A DNA stretch of 64,000 bases from Pseudonocardia broussonetiae (GCF_013155125.1 NZ_CP053564.1:3541501-3605500); one strand, 5' to 3'. Shown: positions 17,540 through 27,744, counted from the first letter of the stretch. Program-made: numbers and translations. Notes: generated by a model not told the origin, from the sequence alone.

Positions 17540-17953
17540 ATGTCGAACACCCGTGTCGAGGACGAGTCCGCGATCCAGGCCGTGCTGGCCGAATCGTACG
17601 GGGCGTGGGAGGCCGGCGACGCCGACGGCATGGTCGCCGACTACACCACGGACGCGACCGCCATCATGACCGGCTCTCTCCGCGACGGCCGCGAGACGAT
17701 CCGCCAGAGCATGGCCCAGGGCTTCGCGGGTCCCCTCAAGGGCAGCTCCACCCACAACGAGCAGCTCAGCATCCGCTTCCTCGGCCAGGACGCCGCGATC
17801 GTCATCAGCCGATCCGCCATCCTCTTCCCCGGCGAGACCGGGATCACCGACGACCAGCGCAAGGTCAACGCCACCTGGGTCTTCGAGAAGCGCGACGCCC
17901 ACTGGCTGATCGCCGCCTACCACAACAGCCCCGTCCTGACCCCCGAGCAGTAG
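17540..17953 (+). CDS. SgcJ/EcaC-type NTF2-like protein
   Basis: Small cone-shaped NTF2-fold protein, 137 residues, resembling the SgcJ/EcaC family found in antibiotic clusters and elsewhere. Shows SAIQAVLAESYGAWEAGDADGMVADYTTDATAIM at the N-terminus and VNATWVFEKRDAHWLIAAYHNSP at the end, both typical. No catalytic residues can be assigned. Lies 91 bp after the sigma factor that itself carries an NTF2-like tail. Start ATG has GAGGGAG upstream. Confidence 0.82.
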   Translation: MSNTRVEDESAIQAVLAESYGAWEAGDADGMVADYTTDATAIMTGSLRDGRETIRQSMAQGFAGPLKGSSTHNEQLSIRFLGQDAAIVISRSAILFPGETGITDDQRKVNATWVFEKRDAHWLIAAYHNSPVLTPEQ

Positions 17954-18123
17954 TCCCGTCCAGCGGCCGCCGGCCCGTCCTGTCGCGGAAGAACAGCGAC
18001 GAACAGCCTGGCGGCCGCTGTACGGCGAGCCAGGTCAGGCGCCCACCGGGGCCGGAAACCCGCTCGGGGGGCCGGTCGGCACCTCGCCCCGGTGGAGTCG
18101 TCGAGCGGTGCGGCGCCGGCTCC

Positions 18124-18669
18124 ATGAGCATGCGCGGCCCGGTGCGCAAGGCGGCGCTCCTCGTCCACGTCTCGTGCTCCGTGGGCTGGATCGGCGCGGT
18201 CGCGGCCTTCCTCGTCCTCGCCGTCGCCGGGGTGGGCGCGTCCGACGAGGTCGTCGTGCGGAGCTCCTACGTGGGGATGGACCTGGTCGCGCGGTTCGCC
18301 GTCGTGCCGCTCGCGCTGGCCTCGCTGCTCACCGGTCTGGTGCAGGCGCTGGGCACGGAGTGGGGGCTGATCAGGCACTACTGGGTCGTGGTCAAGCTCG
18401 CCGTCACCGTGGTCGCCGTGGCCGTCCTGCTGCTGCAGATGGAGTCGATCGGCTACCTCGCCGACGTGTCGGCGCGCTCGGCAGGGGCGGAGGGGCTCCT
18501 CGGCGAGGCCCGGATGTCGCTGGTGGTGCACGCCGGAGGCGGGCTGGTCGTGCTGCTCGTCCCGCTGGCCCTCTCGATCTTCAAGCCCCGCGGTCCCACG
18601 GGGTTCGGGCGTGGGGCGGGCCGCCCGACGAACGGGCCGTCCCGCGGCCGCCGGGGCGAGGCCGGATGA
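18124..18669 (+). CDS. CopD/DUF2269-like integral membrane protein
   Basis: 181 residues with four predicted transmembrane helices (about 9-36, 56-75, 90-110, 134-155) and a basic, Gly/Arg-rich tail. The HVSCSVGWIGAVAAFLVLA opening and the histidine in a later helix resemble the CopD and DUF2269 families of putative heme or copper-linked membrane proteins. Function unknown. It ends 6 bp from the converging peptidoglycan-hydrolase-like gene, so the two tails share a terminator region if any. Confidence 0.7.
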   Translation: MSMRGPVRKAALLVHVSCSVGWIGAVAAFLVLAVAGVGASDEVVVRSSYVGMDLVARFAVVPLALASLLTGLVQALGTEWGLIRHYWVVVKLAVTVVAVAVLLLQMESIGYLADVSARSAGAEGLLGEARMSLVVHAGGGLVVLLVPLALSIFKPRGPTGFGRGAGRPTNGPSRGRRGEAG

Positions 18670-18675
18670 TCCTCG

Positions 18676-19761
18676 TCAGCGCAGGAAGCTGACGTGGATG
18701 TGGTCGTAGTGCCCGCCCACGGCGTCGAGGGGATCGTAGACGCCGCCGCCGGTGTAGCGGCGGCCCCAGCCGCCGGCGTCGACGTCGCCGGGCGCCCAGA
18801 TCCGGCCCTGCCAGATCACGTAGGACACGCCGAGCGCCTCGGCGTTGGTGCGGAACCAACCGGCGACGCGCCACCCGTTCTCGACCTCGACGCCGGTCGC
18901 GAACCTCCCTCCCCGACCGGGGAACAGGTCGCAGCCCTTGCCCAGCGGGTGGTCGCTGGTGGCGTTGGCGGGCCGCTGCGCGAAGCATCCGGTGGACCGG
19001 ACGAGGAGGCCGTTGCGCAGCCCTCCGAAGGCCGCCTCGGCCTGGGCCAGCGCGTACCGGGTCGTCGGCGTGACGCAGCCGGCGGTGGTGGGATCGTCCT
19101 CCGTGCACCCGCTCGCGGCGCCTTCCAGCGCGGCCACCGATCCTTCGGGCGCACATCCGTAGGTCGCTCCCCGCGACCCGGTGGCGGTGCCCACGGCGGC
19201 CAGGATGTCGGCGGCGGTCTGCTCCCACTTCGCGTAGGCCAGGGGGAACGCGGAGCGCTGAACGGTCTGCGCGGCCTGCCACAGCGGCATGTCCACCCAG
19301 CCGGGCACCGCCACGAGGCGCTGGTAGAACTGCGTCGACGCGTACCGGGGGTCGCGGACCTCCGCCGGACTGCCCCAGCCCTGCGACGGGCGCTGCTGGA
19401 ACAGGCCGAGCGAGTCCCGGTCGCCGTAGTCGAGGTTCCTGAGCCCGGACTCCTGCAACGCGGTGCCCAGCGCCACCCACAGCCCGCGCTCCGGGACGCC
19501 GAGCTCACGGCCCGTCGCGACGATCACCGATGCGTTGGCCAGCTGCTCCTGCCCGACATCGGCACCACCCGCCGCCTCGATCGGCACCGCGGCGGAATCG
19601 GGCACGCACCCACCCGGGCGGCCTGCGGGAGTCATCAACGCCGTCATGGCGATGAACACGGCGACGCCCGCCAGGGCGAACACCGCGACGACGGCACCGA
19701 GGGCGACGATCCGGAGCCCCAGCCTCCGCATCGCCACGGTGGCGTGCTCGACGCCGTTCAC
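18676..19761 (-). CDS. secreted cell-wall-hydrolase-like protein
   Basis: Exported protein of 361 residues from the GTG at 19761 (GGAGG 12 bp upstream); an ATG at 19731 is the alternative. A transmembrane or signal segment (LRIVALGAVVAVFALAGVAV) is at about 15-35. A lysozyme-like region with ALQESGLRNLDYGDRDSLGLFQQRP and QGWG follows, then a C-terminal domain with NATSDHPLGKGCDLF and GGHYDHIHVSF, resembling the metal-binding His/Asp pattern of M15-like peptidases. Two-module wall hydrolases of this type are common in actinobacteria. The exact bond cut is unknown. Confidence 0.8.
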   Translation of the reverse strand: MNGVEHATVAMRRLGLRIVALGAVVAVFALAGVAVFIAMTALMTPAGRPGGCVPDSAAVPIEAAGGADVGQEQLANASVIVATGRELGVPERGLWVALGTALQESGLRNLDYGDRDSLGLFQQRPSQGWGSPAEVRDPRYASTQFYQRLVAVPGWVDMPLWQAAQTVQRSAFPLAYAKWEQTAADILAAVGTATGSRGATYGCAPEGSVAALEGAASGCTEDDPTTAGCVTPTTRYALAQAEAAFGGLRNGLLVRSTGCFAQRPANATSDHPLGKGCDLFPGRGGRFATGVEVENGWRVAGWFRTNAEALGVSYVIWQGRIWAPGDVDAGGWGRRYTGGGVYDPLDAVGGHYDHIHVSFLR

Positions 19762-20084
19762 GATGCGGTCGTTCCTCCGCAGTGAGCGACTGCCGTGCGC
19801 TGAGCCGGGAAGCGGGCTGCCATCGCTTCCAGGGTGACACGGTCGGTCGCCGCAGCGGAAGGGCGACCTGTGGTGTCCCGACGGCGGGCGGCGGCCGTCA
19901 ACGGCGGCGCGCGACGACCGGACGGGCGCGGCGGCAGCCGTCCGATCGTCCGCATCCAGCGTGTTACTGTCGACAGAACTGCCCAACGGAGCAGTTCGCC
20001 GTGTCCGCCCTCGTCCTCGCGATCGTTCTTCTGCCGCCACTTCGCGTGCTCGTGGTCGCGGTGGAGCCCAGTGGAGGAGGAGCC
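19762..20084. other. intergenic region with divergent promoters; no gene seen
   Basis: About 320 bp between the wall-hydrolase-like gene and the gntR remnant. It holds a 10-bp perfect palindrome CTGTCGACAG at 19967-19976 in a locally AT-richer patch, plausibly the old promoter of the gntR remnant, but no coding frame I can support. Confidence 0.5.
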
Positions 20085-20306
20085 GTGACCGCCGAGCCGG
20101 CAGCCGAGGAGATGGCCGACTCGGACGATCGCGCCGCACCGGGAGGCTCCCTCACCGTCGACGCCATCTTCGAGCTCCTGCGCAACGAGATCCTGCACGG
20201 GCAGTTGCCGGCGGGCGCCGTGGTGTCGCAGGTCAAGCTGGCGAAGCGCCTGGGGGTCAACCGGACGCAGCTGCGTGAGGCCTGCGCATGCCGCGACGCG
20301 AAGTGA
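20085..20306 (+). pseudogene. GntR regulator fragment truncated after the DNA-binding helix
   Basis: GTG start with GGAGGAGGA upstream, then a recognisable GntR winged-helix start (LTVDAIFELLRNEILHGQLPAG and VSQVKLAKRLGVNRTQLREA). Homology ends abruptly at REA, and the frame stops nine codons later. A full GntR protein would need about 150 more residues. It directly abuts the second half of a methylmalonate-semialdehyde dehydrogenase gene on the same strand, so one deletion removed both the regulator's C-terminus and the enzyme's N-terminus. Confidence 0.85.
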
Positions 20307-20337
20307 GGCCTACCGCGCCTCGGGCCGGAGGTCGTGG

Positions 20338-21057
<720 letters not shown>

Positions 21058-21102
21058 GCCGCGCAGGCTCGGCGGGCGGCGGACGTCCGGGTCAGTGGGC
21101 GC

Positions 21103-21300
21103 TCAGGCCATCGCGGCGTCGGCCGGCTTGAGTCCGCTGCGGATGCCCTCGCGGAGCTCGGGGGCGTCCGGGTGGCCGTGCTTGCTGGTGGCGTGCAGGA
21201 CCGCCGCGTCCAGCAGGTCGTCGATGTCGTCCCCGGCGATGGCGAGCGTGCAGCCGCTGTCGCTGGGCAGGTCCCGGCAGTCGATCATCATGCGGGCCAT
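21103..21300 (-). CDS. DUF1059 family small protein
   Basis: 65 residues from the ATG at 21300, with GGAGGA upstream (21308-21313). Pattern MIDCRDLPSDSGCTLAIAGDDIDDLLDAAVLHATSKHGHPD contains the CRD...GC...HA...HG spacing of DUF1059 proteins, whose function is unknown; the conserved Cys and His suggest metal or redox. Monocistronic. Downstream of the mmsA remnant and upstream end faces the FAD hydroxylase. Confidence 0.85.
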   Translation of the reverse strand: MARMMIDCRDLPSDSGCTLAIAGDDIDDLLDAAVLHATSKHGHPDAPELREGIRSGLKPADAAMA

Positions 21301-21454
21301 GGCGGGTTCCTCCTGGTCAGAGTCACGGTGGGAGACGATCCAAGCTACGCCGGGTCGCAACCGCCGGATGGCCCATGCGGCCCCGTCGCCGGCGGCAGAG
21401 GAGCTGCTCGCGAGCCTCCGCGCGCGGGGGACGGACCTCCGACGGGGGGCCGGG

Positions 21455-22618
21455 TCAGGCGCCGTAGAGCCAGTCCACGTGCCGGTAGTCCGTGGGTGAC
21501 CGGTCGGTGAGCAGGGCGTTGCGGGTGGCGCGGAAGAGCCCGTCGCAGTGCCAGAGCTCGCCCCACCGGCGGGCCGTGCGCTGCACGAGGGCCGTCCGGG
21601 CGGTGCGGGCCTTCGCATAGGCGACGAGGGCGGCGTCCCAGTCCCCGGGGGTCCCGGCGAGGTGGCCGGCCAGGGTGTCGGCGTCCTCGATCGCCTGGCA
21701 GGCGCCCTGCGCGAGGTACTGGAGCATGGGGTGCGCGGCGTCGCCGGTGAGGACGAGCCGGTCCTGGACCCAGGTGTCGATCGGTTCGCGGTCGTGCATC
21801 CGCCACCACCGGTCCCGCCAGAGGTGGGGCAGGGCGGCGCGGACGGTCGCGCAGGTGCCGGCGAAGGCGGCATCGAGCTCGTCGGGGGTGCCCCACTCCG
21901 CCTCGCCGGCCTGGGCGCCGGGGGAGTGGAAGACCGCGACCTGGTTGAACACCTCGCCCCGGCGCAGGGGGTACTGGACGAGGTGGCAGCCGGGGCCGAC
22001 GTGCACGACGACGTCGTCGAGGGCGAGGTCGCGGGTGTCGGGGAGGTCGGCGAGGGGCAGCACGCCCCGGTAGGCGGCGTAGCCCGAGCTGACCGGTTCG
22101 TCGTCGCTGAACCGGCGGCGCAGCCGCGAGTGGAGGCCGTCGGCGGCGACGACGATCCGGCCGGTGTCCCGGCGGGTCGTGCCCACGGCGGTGGCGTGCT
22201 CGGCGTCGGTCTCGACGTCGTCCACGGCGGCGCTGGTGACGAGGTCGACGCCGGCGTCGCGGCAGGCCCGGACGAGGATCGAGTGCAGGTCGCTGCGGTG
22301 GATCACGACGTAGGGGGCGCCGTAGCGGCGGGCCACGTCGGCGAGGTCGAGGTGGGTGAGCTCCCGGCCGTCGACCGCGTCGCGCAGGACGAGCCGGCGG
22401 GGGGTGACCCCGAGTCCGACGACGTCGTCGAGCAGACCCCACGAGCGCAGGATGCGGGTGGCGTTGGGCGCCATCTGCAGGCCCGCCCCGACCTCGCCGA
22501 ACTCCGGGGCCTGCTCGAGGACCCGGACGGTGTGGCCCGCCCGGGCGAGTGCGAGAGCGTTGCCCAGGCCGCCGATGCCGCCGCCGACGATCACGACGTC
22601 CACATCCGGTGCGGTCAT
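21455..22618 (-). CDS. FAD-dependent aromatic hydroxylase (3-hydroxybenzoate 6-hydroxylase/salicylate hydroxylase-like)
   Basis: NAD(P)H- and FAD-dependent single-component monooxygenase, 387 residues. GGGIGG (12-17) for FAD, the NAD(P)H/FAD DG motif in VVAADGLHSRLRR, and the second FAD motif GDAAHPMLQYLAQGACQAIEDA are all present. Closest by pattern to 3-hydroxybenzoate 6-hydroxylase and salicylate 1-hydroxylase; the sequence does not separate these. It stands alone here, without a gentisate or catechol dioxygenase next door. Start ATG 22618 with a GGAGG upstream (complement of cctcc at 22623). Confidence 0.87.
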   Translation of the reverse strand: MTAPDVDVVIVGGGIGGLGNALALARAGHTVRVLEQAPEFGEVGAGLQMAPNATRILRSWGLLDDVVGLGVTPRRLVLRDAVDGRELTHLDLADVARRYGAPYVVIHRSDLHSILVRACRDAGVDLVTSAAVDDVETDAEHATAVGTTRRDTGRIVVAADGLHSRLRRRFSDDEPVSSGYAAYRGVLPLADLPDTRDLALDDVVVHVGPGCHLVQYPLRRGEVFNQVAVFHSPGAQAGEAEWGTPDELDAAFAGTCATVRAALPHLWRDRWWRMHDREPIDTWVQDRLVLTGDAAHPMLQYLAQGACQAIEDADTLAGHLAGTPGDWDAALVAYAKARTARTALVQRTARRWGELWHCDGLFRATRNALLTDRSPTDYRHVDWLYGA

Positions 22619-22694
22619 GTCCCTCCTCGATCGCGAACGTGGTCCCGGTGTCCAGGTCGGCGCCGGACGCCCCGATCCACGCGATCCATCGTGC

Positions 22695-25600
22695 CTAGAG
22701 CTGCCAGGTGCACGGGTCGGCGGGCTCGTACCGGCACACCGTGCCGGTGACCACGGCGCGGTCCAGGTGTGCTCCGAGCCCCGGGTGCACCGACGCGATG
22801 CGCCCGATCGCGTCGCGCAGTCGCGCGGTGACGGCCTTGCGGGCGCGCTCGGTGGTGCTGGTGCCGAGCGCCCGCCCGCGCCCGCCGAGCCCCGCGGCCC
22901 GGCCGAGCTCGGCGATCAGCGCGTCCCGCTGGACGTCGAGCTGCTGCGCACGTCCTGCATCGTGGTCGGCCCGGGCGTCGGCCAGGTCCTCGTCGAGCTC
23001 GGCGAGCCGGTGCCGGTAGGTCGCGCGAGCGGTGGCGTCGAGCAGGGTGCCGGAGTCCCGTTCCCGGTTGCCGGCGCCGGCCAGCTCCAGGACGTGCACG
23101 TCCCTCCCCGGCCGCGCCAGGAGCGCCGCCAGGTCGGCGAGGCCCTTGAGGTCGGGCAGGTGGGCGGTGACGTCGCGGTGGCGGACGCGCCACAGCTCCC
23201 CGTCGCGGCGCAGCTCGGCGTCGGCCACCGCCTGGGCGGGTGCCGTGTCGAGCCCGGCCAGCTCCCGCTCGGTCTCGGCGGCCCAGTCGTGCGCGCCGAG
23301 CCGCCGGTGCACCGTCAGAGCACGGGTCAGCAGCCGCCGGGCGTCGTCGGGCCGTCCGAGCGCACCGGCGAGGACGCCGGCCCAGTGCGCGTTGCTGCCC
23401 ACGAAGCAGACCAGCGCCCCGTTCACGCCGCACGAGCCGGCCACGGGTTCCAGCTCGGTGAGCAGCTGCCGGCAGACCTGGGTGTCGCCCAGGCGGACCG
23501 CAGCCGTCGCCATGCCGCCGACGAACACCGACCAGAGGTAGGAGTGGTCGCTGCGCCACTCGTCGAGGGCGACGACCGTGTCGAGCGCGCGGCGGGCCGC
23601 CTCGATGTCACCGGGCTCTCCCGCCATCGCGAGCAGGCCCGCGGCGACCGCGTAGGCGTGCGACGGGACCCCCACCCACCAGCGGATCGCCTCCGCGGCG
23701 GTCGCGCGCAACCGGTCGGGATCCCGGCGGGCGCGCACCAGGCCCAGGAGCTGGGACATCCGGACGTTGCCGGTGTCGGGCTCGCCGATCCGCTCACCGA
23801 GGGTGCTCGCCTCCCCGATGAGCCGGTCGGCCTCGTCGAGGCGCCCGTCGATCAGTGCGAGCGCACCCCGCCGGGTGAGGGCCAGGTAGTCGTGGCGGGG
23901 CTGCCCGAACCCGTCGGTCACCGCCAGGTAGTCGGCGAGCGCCGCGCGGAACGCGGGGGAGCCCTCCTCCAGCAGCGCGTTGGCCAGCAGCAGCAGGCCC
24001 TCGGCGTGCCGCTCGGCGTCGCCGGTGCGCGCGGCGAGGTCGGCGATCTCCCGAGCCAGGCCGACCCGTTCAGCGGCCCGGCCCGGCGTCCAGAGCACGT
24101 CGTGGCGGGCGAGCAGACAGGCGGCCAGCGTGGCCGGGTCCCCGCGCCGGCGAGCGAGCTCGATGGCCCGTTCCGACAGCGGCCGGGCGCGCGCCCGGTG
24201 CGCAGGCACGGAGTGGTGCAGCTCGCGGGCCAGGCTGGCGGTGAGCTGAGCCTCCAGCGCGCTGCCGGTGCCGTCCAGTGCGGCGCGGGCGGTCTCCAGC
24301 ATCGCCACCACCGCGTCGCGGGCCATCGCGAAGCGCGCGCCGAGCCGTTGCACGCCCAGCGCGACGGCGCCCAGTCGCTCGGGGTCGCCCAGCGCGGTGG
24401 CGCGCGCCCAGGCGTCGTCGAGCAGGGCCCTGGCGCCGCGCTCGCCGGACCGGGCGCGGGCCGCGGCCTCCTCGACGAGCAGGTCGACCGCCACCTCCCC
24501 GGCCACGCCGGCGTCGTCCAGCGCGCGGCGGGCCCGTGCGAGGTGCGCGGCCGCCTCCCCGTACGCCAACCGCGCGGAGTCCGCCAGCGCCGCCGCCCGC
24601 GCCCAGACGACCGCCCGTTCTCCGCCCTCCAGGGGGACCGCCGCGGCGCAGTGGCGGGCCAGCTCGGCCGCGACCACGGCGGCGCCGCGGCGGTGCCGGT
24701 GCTCCAGCGCGTCGGCGGTGCGGCGGTGCAGCTCCATCCGGGCCGCGACGTCGAGCCGGGCGGCGAGGGCTTCGCGGAACAGGTCGTGGGTGAGCCGCGG
24801 ACGACCCCCGTGGGTGTCGCGAACCAGGACACCCTCCCGCACCCCCTCCTCGACGAACGACGCGACGGCGGCCGCCGGCATCCCGCACACCTCGGCCAGC
24901 ACGTCGGGCAGCAGCGGACCCCCGCCCAGAGCGGCGGCCTCGATCAGGGCCCGACCACCGGGGGAGAGCCGGTCGACACGCCGGGCGAGGAGCTCGTGGG
25001 CGACCGGCGGGACCGCGTCCGGCGGCCGCGTCGGGTCGGCGAGCAGCTCGGCCAGCTGACGGGCGAGGAACGGGTGCCCGGAGGTGCGCCGGTGCACCTC
25101 GGCCGCCCAGCGCTGCGCACCTGCGTCGCCGATCACCCCCGTCACCAGCTCGGACACCTCCGCGGCCGACAAGCCGCTCAGCTGCACCGGGTCACCGCTG
25201 CGGACCAGCTCGGCCACGGCCCGCCCGGCGCCGGGCCCGAGTTCGTCGTGCCGGTAGGCGACGACGACGACCAGCGGCACCGGGCGGTAGACCCGCGTCA
25301 CGAACTGCAGCAGTGCCAGGGTCGACTCGTCGGCCCACTGCAGGTCGTCGAGGACCAGCAGCACCGGCGCGTGCCGGGCGAGCCGCTCCAGGAACCGGGC
25401 CACGGCGTCGAACAGCCGCAGCCGGGCGTCGTCGGCACTGCCGGCCGGATCGGTGACGGCTCCGCCGGCCGCCAGCTCCGGCAGCAGCCGAGCCAGTTCG
25501 GCGGCATCGGGGTGGGCCAGGGCGCTCACCGCGGCCGGGTCGAGGCCGGTGGTCAGGCCCCGCAGCGCCGTGGTCCACGGCCACAGCGCGGGAAGCCGGT

Positions 25601-25784
25601 CCGCGTCGGCGCAGGTGCCCCATCCGACGCGCAGCCCGGAGCGGCCCGCCACCTCGGTGAGCAGCGTCGTCTTCCCCATGCCGGCCTCGCCGCCGACCAG
25701 TACGAGCCGGGCACACCCGCCCTCCGCCTCCTCCACGGCGGCGAGGAGCCGGGACAACGCGCGGGCGCGCCCGACGAAGGCCAT
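22695..25784 (-). CDS. large MalT-like STAND ATPase regulator
   Basis: 1029-residue protein with an N-terminal AAA/STAND ATPase: Walker A GGEAGMGKTT at 31-40, Walker B VLLVLDDLQWAD near 170, then a long tetratricopeptide-like helical region. The C-terminus (from about 830) has a domain shared with other large actinobacterial ATPases (GLADLAALLARPGRDVHVLEL, then ERARKAVTARLRDAI), which looks winged-helix-like but is not a standard LuxR HTH. Divergent from a methyltransferase-nitrilase operon with a 134-bp shared region, suggesting it regulates that operon. The inducer is unknown. Confidence 0.82.
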   Translation of the reverse strand: MAFVGRARALSRLLAAVEEAEGGCARLVLVGGEAGMGKTTLLTEVAGRSGLRVGWGTCADADRLPALWPWTTALRGLTTGLDPAAVSALAHPDAAELARLLPELAAGGAVTDPAGSADDARLRLFDAVARFLERLARHAPVLLVLDDLQWADESTLALLQFVTRVYRPVPLVVVVAYRHDELGPGAGRAVAELVRSGDPVQLSGLSAAEVSELVTGVIGDAGAQRWAAEVHRRTSGHPFLARQLAELLADPTRPPDAVPPVAHELLARRVDRLSPGGRALIEAAALGGGPLLPDVLAEVCGMPAAAVASFVEEGVREGVLVRDTHGGRPRLTHDLFREALAARLDVAARMELHRRTADALEHRHRRGAAVVAAELARHCAAAVPLEGGERAVVWARAAALADSARLAYGEAAAHLARARRALDDAGVAGEVAVDLLVEEAAARARSGERGARALLDDAWARATALGDPERLGAVALGVQRLGARFAMARDAVVAMLETARAALDGTGSALEAQLTASLARELHHSVPAHRARARPLSERAIELARRRGDPATLAACLLARHDVLWTPGRAAERVGLAREIADLAARTGDAERHAEGLLLLANALLEEGSPAFRAALADYLAVTDGFGQPRHDYLALTRRGALALIDGRLDEADRLIGEASTLGERIGEPDTGNVRMSQLLGLVRARRDPDRLRATAAEAIRWWVGVPSHAYAVAAGLLAMAGEPGDIEAARRALDTVVALDEWRSDHSYLWSVFVGGMATAAVRLGDTQVCRQLLTELEPVAGSCGVNGALVCFVGSNAHWAGVLAGALGRPDDARRLLTRALTVHRRLGAHDWAAETERELAGLDTAPAQAVADAELRRDGELWRVRHRDVTAHLPDLKGLADLAALLARPGRDVHVLELAGAGNRERDSGTLLDATARATYRHRLAELDEDLADARADHDAGRAQQLDVQRDALIAELGRAAGLGGRGRALGTSTTERARKAVTARLRDAIGRIASVHPGLGAHLDRAVVTGTVCRYEPADPCTWQL

Positions 25785-25918
25785 GGCGCGGATTGTGCCC
25801 GTTCGCGCCCCGGCGTGGCGTCCACCTGGCGGAACCGCGTGACGGGATCTGGCGGCCGCGGGGCCCGTCTGGCGCAGGAGGGGCGTCGGCACCACCACGA
25901 GACCCCGAGGAGCACGCC

Positions 25919-26773
25919 GTGACCGTCACCTTCGATCCCACCTCGTACAAGAACACCACCCGCGCCCAGTGGCAGGACGCCGCCGACGCGTGGCACGCCT
26001 GGGGCCCGACGCTGGAGGAGTGGCTGGGGGAGGCGACCGAGCTGATGCTGGACACGGCGGGCGTCGGCACCGGCAGCCGCGTCCTCGACGTCGCCGCCGG
26101 TGCGGGCGGGCAGACCCTCGCCGCCGCACGACGGGTCGGCCCGACCGGCGAGGTGCTCGCCACCGACATCTCGCCGGCGATCCTGCGGCACGCGGCCGCC
26201 GCGGCGGCCGCCGAGGGGCTGACGACCGTCCGCACCCAGGAGCTGGACGGCGAGCGTCTCGACGTCGGGCCCGCCGCCTTCGACGCCGTGATCTCCCGGC
26301 TCGGGCTCATCTACTTCCCGGACCGGGCCGGCGCGCTGGCCGGCCAGTACCGGGCGCTCCGCCCCGGCGGCCGGATGTCCGCCGTCGTCTACTCGACCCC
26401 GGACCGCAACGGGTTCTTCTCGGTGCCGGTGTCGATCATCCGGCGGCGCGCGCAGCTGCCTTCGCCGGCACCGGGACAGCCCGGGCCGTTCAGCCTCGGC
26501 GGCCCCGGCGTGCTGGAGGAGGAGCTGCGGGCCGCCGGGTTCCGGGACGTGGGGTCCCAGTCGGTCCCGGCGCCGCTGCGGCTGCCGGCGGCCGCCGACT
26601 GCGTCCGGTTCGAGCGGGAGTCCTTCGGCGCCCTCCACCAGATGCTCGGCGGGCTCACCCCGGACGCGCGCGACGCGGCCTGGGCGGAGATCGCCACGGA
26701 GCTGGCGGCGTTCGAGGGGGCCGGCGGGTTCGAGGGACCGTGCGAGCTGGTCGTCGCGTGGGGTGTGAAGTGA
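25919..26773 (+). CDS. class I SAM-dependent methyltransferase
   Basis: 284 residues. Motif I VLDVAAGAGGQTL (about 55-67) binds S-adenosylmethionine; motif II ATDIS follows at about 80, and the post-motif GGRMSAVVYSTPDRN at 145-160 fits the UbiE/methyltransferase-11 family. GTG at 25919 with CGAGGAG upstream. Its stop overlaps the nitrilase start (GTGA), so the two are made together; a methyl transfer linked to nitrile handling is inference. Divergent from the large STAND ATPase. Confidence 0.87.
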   Translation: MTVTFDPTSYKNTTRAQWQDAADAWHAWGPTLEEWLGEATELMLDTAGVGTGSRVLDVAAGAGGQTLAAARRVGPTGEVLATDISPAILRHAAAAAAAEGLTTVRTQELDGERLDVGPAAFDAVISRLGLIYFPDRAGALAGQYRALRPGGRMSAVVYSTPDRNGFFSVPVSIIRRRAQLPSPAPGQPGPFSLGGPGVLEEELRAAGFRDVGSQSVPAPLRLPAAADCVRFERESFGALHQMLGGLTPDARDAAWAEIATELAAFEGAGGFEGPCELVVAWGVK

Positions 26774-27744
26774 GCGCCGTGCTCGTCGCCGCCGTGCAGG
26801 CCACGCCGGTGTTCCTGGACCGCGCCGGCACTGTCGATAAGGTCGTGGAGCTCACCGCGAAGGCCGCCGCAGAGGGGGCGGGGCTGGTGGTGTTCCCGGA
26901 GGCGTTCGTGCCGACCTACCCGGACTGGGTCTGGCGCACCCCGGCCTGGCGGGACGGGGTGTTCTACGAGGCGCTGGAGCGGGAGGCGGTCACGGTGCCG
27001 TCCGCGTCCACGGACCGGATGGGCGAGGCGGCCCGCGCGGCGCAGGCGTGGGTGGCGGTCGGGGTGAACGAGCTGGTCGGCGGGACGCTCTACAACACGC
27101 TGCTCTACTTCGCGCCCGACGGCGCCCTCGCCGGCCGGCACCGCAAGTTGATCGCCACCGGCGGCGAGCGCACGATCTGGGGCCAGGGCGACGGTTCCAC
27201 GCTGCCGGTGTTCGACACGCCGTTCGGGCGGCTCGGCGGTCTGATCTGCTGGGAGAACTACATGCCGCTCGCCCGGGCCGCGCTCTACGCCCGCGGGATC
27301 GACGTGTACCTCGCCCCCACCTGGGACACGAGCGACTGCTGGCTCGCGACCCTGCGCCACATCGCGAAGGAGGGCCGGGTCTTCGTCATCGGCGCCAACT
27401 CGTTCCTGCGCGGGACCGACGTGCCCGGGGTGCTGCCGGGCCGCGACGACCTGTACGGCGACGAGGACGACGTGCTCTCGCGCGGCGGAACCGCGATCGT
27501 GGGCCCGGACGGAACGGTGCTGGCCGGCCCGTTGTACGGCGAGGAGGGCGTCCTCTACGCCGAGATCGACCGCCGCACCGCGGCGCTGTCCCGACGCGAG
27601 TTCGACCCCGTGGGCCACTACTCGAGACCCGACGTCTTCGGTCTCACGGTCGATGTCGCCCCACGCCCGGCGGCGACGTTCCTCGGCGAGGGCGCACCGG
27701 GGGAGCAGACCCGTCCCGTCACCGACCGTCAACCCCCTCGTTGA
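26770..27744 (+). CDS. nitrilase (aliphatic/aryl nitrilase type)
   Basis: Hydrolyses organic nitriles to acids and ammonia. 324 residues. The Glu-Lys-Cys triad is complete: Glu44 (VFPEAF), Lys126 (GRHRKLIAT) and Cys160 (GGLICWENYM); the CWENYMP motif is typical for true nitrilases rather than amidases. GTG start overlapping the methyltransferase stop. The stop codon is embedded in the left arm of a 10-bp hairpin that also covers the ribosome site of the next gene. Substrate could be an aldoxime-derived or cyanide-containing natural product. Confidence 0.93.
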   Translation: MSAVLVAAVQATPVFLDRAGTVDKVVELTAKAAAEGAGLVVFPEAFVPTYPDWVWRTPAWRDGVFYEALEREAVTVPSASTDRMGEAARAAQAWVAVGVNELVGGTLYNTLLYFAPDGALAGRHRKLIATGGERTIWGQGDGSTLPVFDTPFGRLGGLICWENYMPLARAALYARGIDVYLAPTWDTSDCWLATLRHIAKEGRVFVIGANSFLRGTDVPGVLPGRDDLYGDEDDVLSRGGTAIVGPDGTVLAGPLYGEEGVLYAEIDRRTAALSRREFDPVGHYSRPDVFGLTVDVAPRPAATFLGEGAPGEQTRPVTDRQPPR

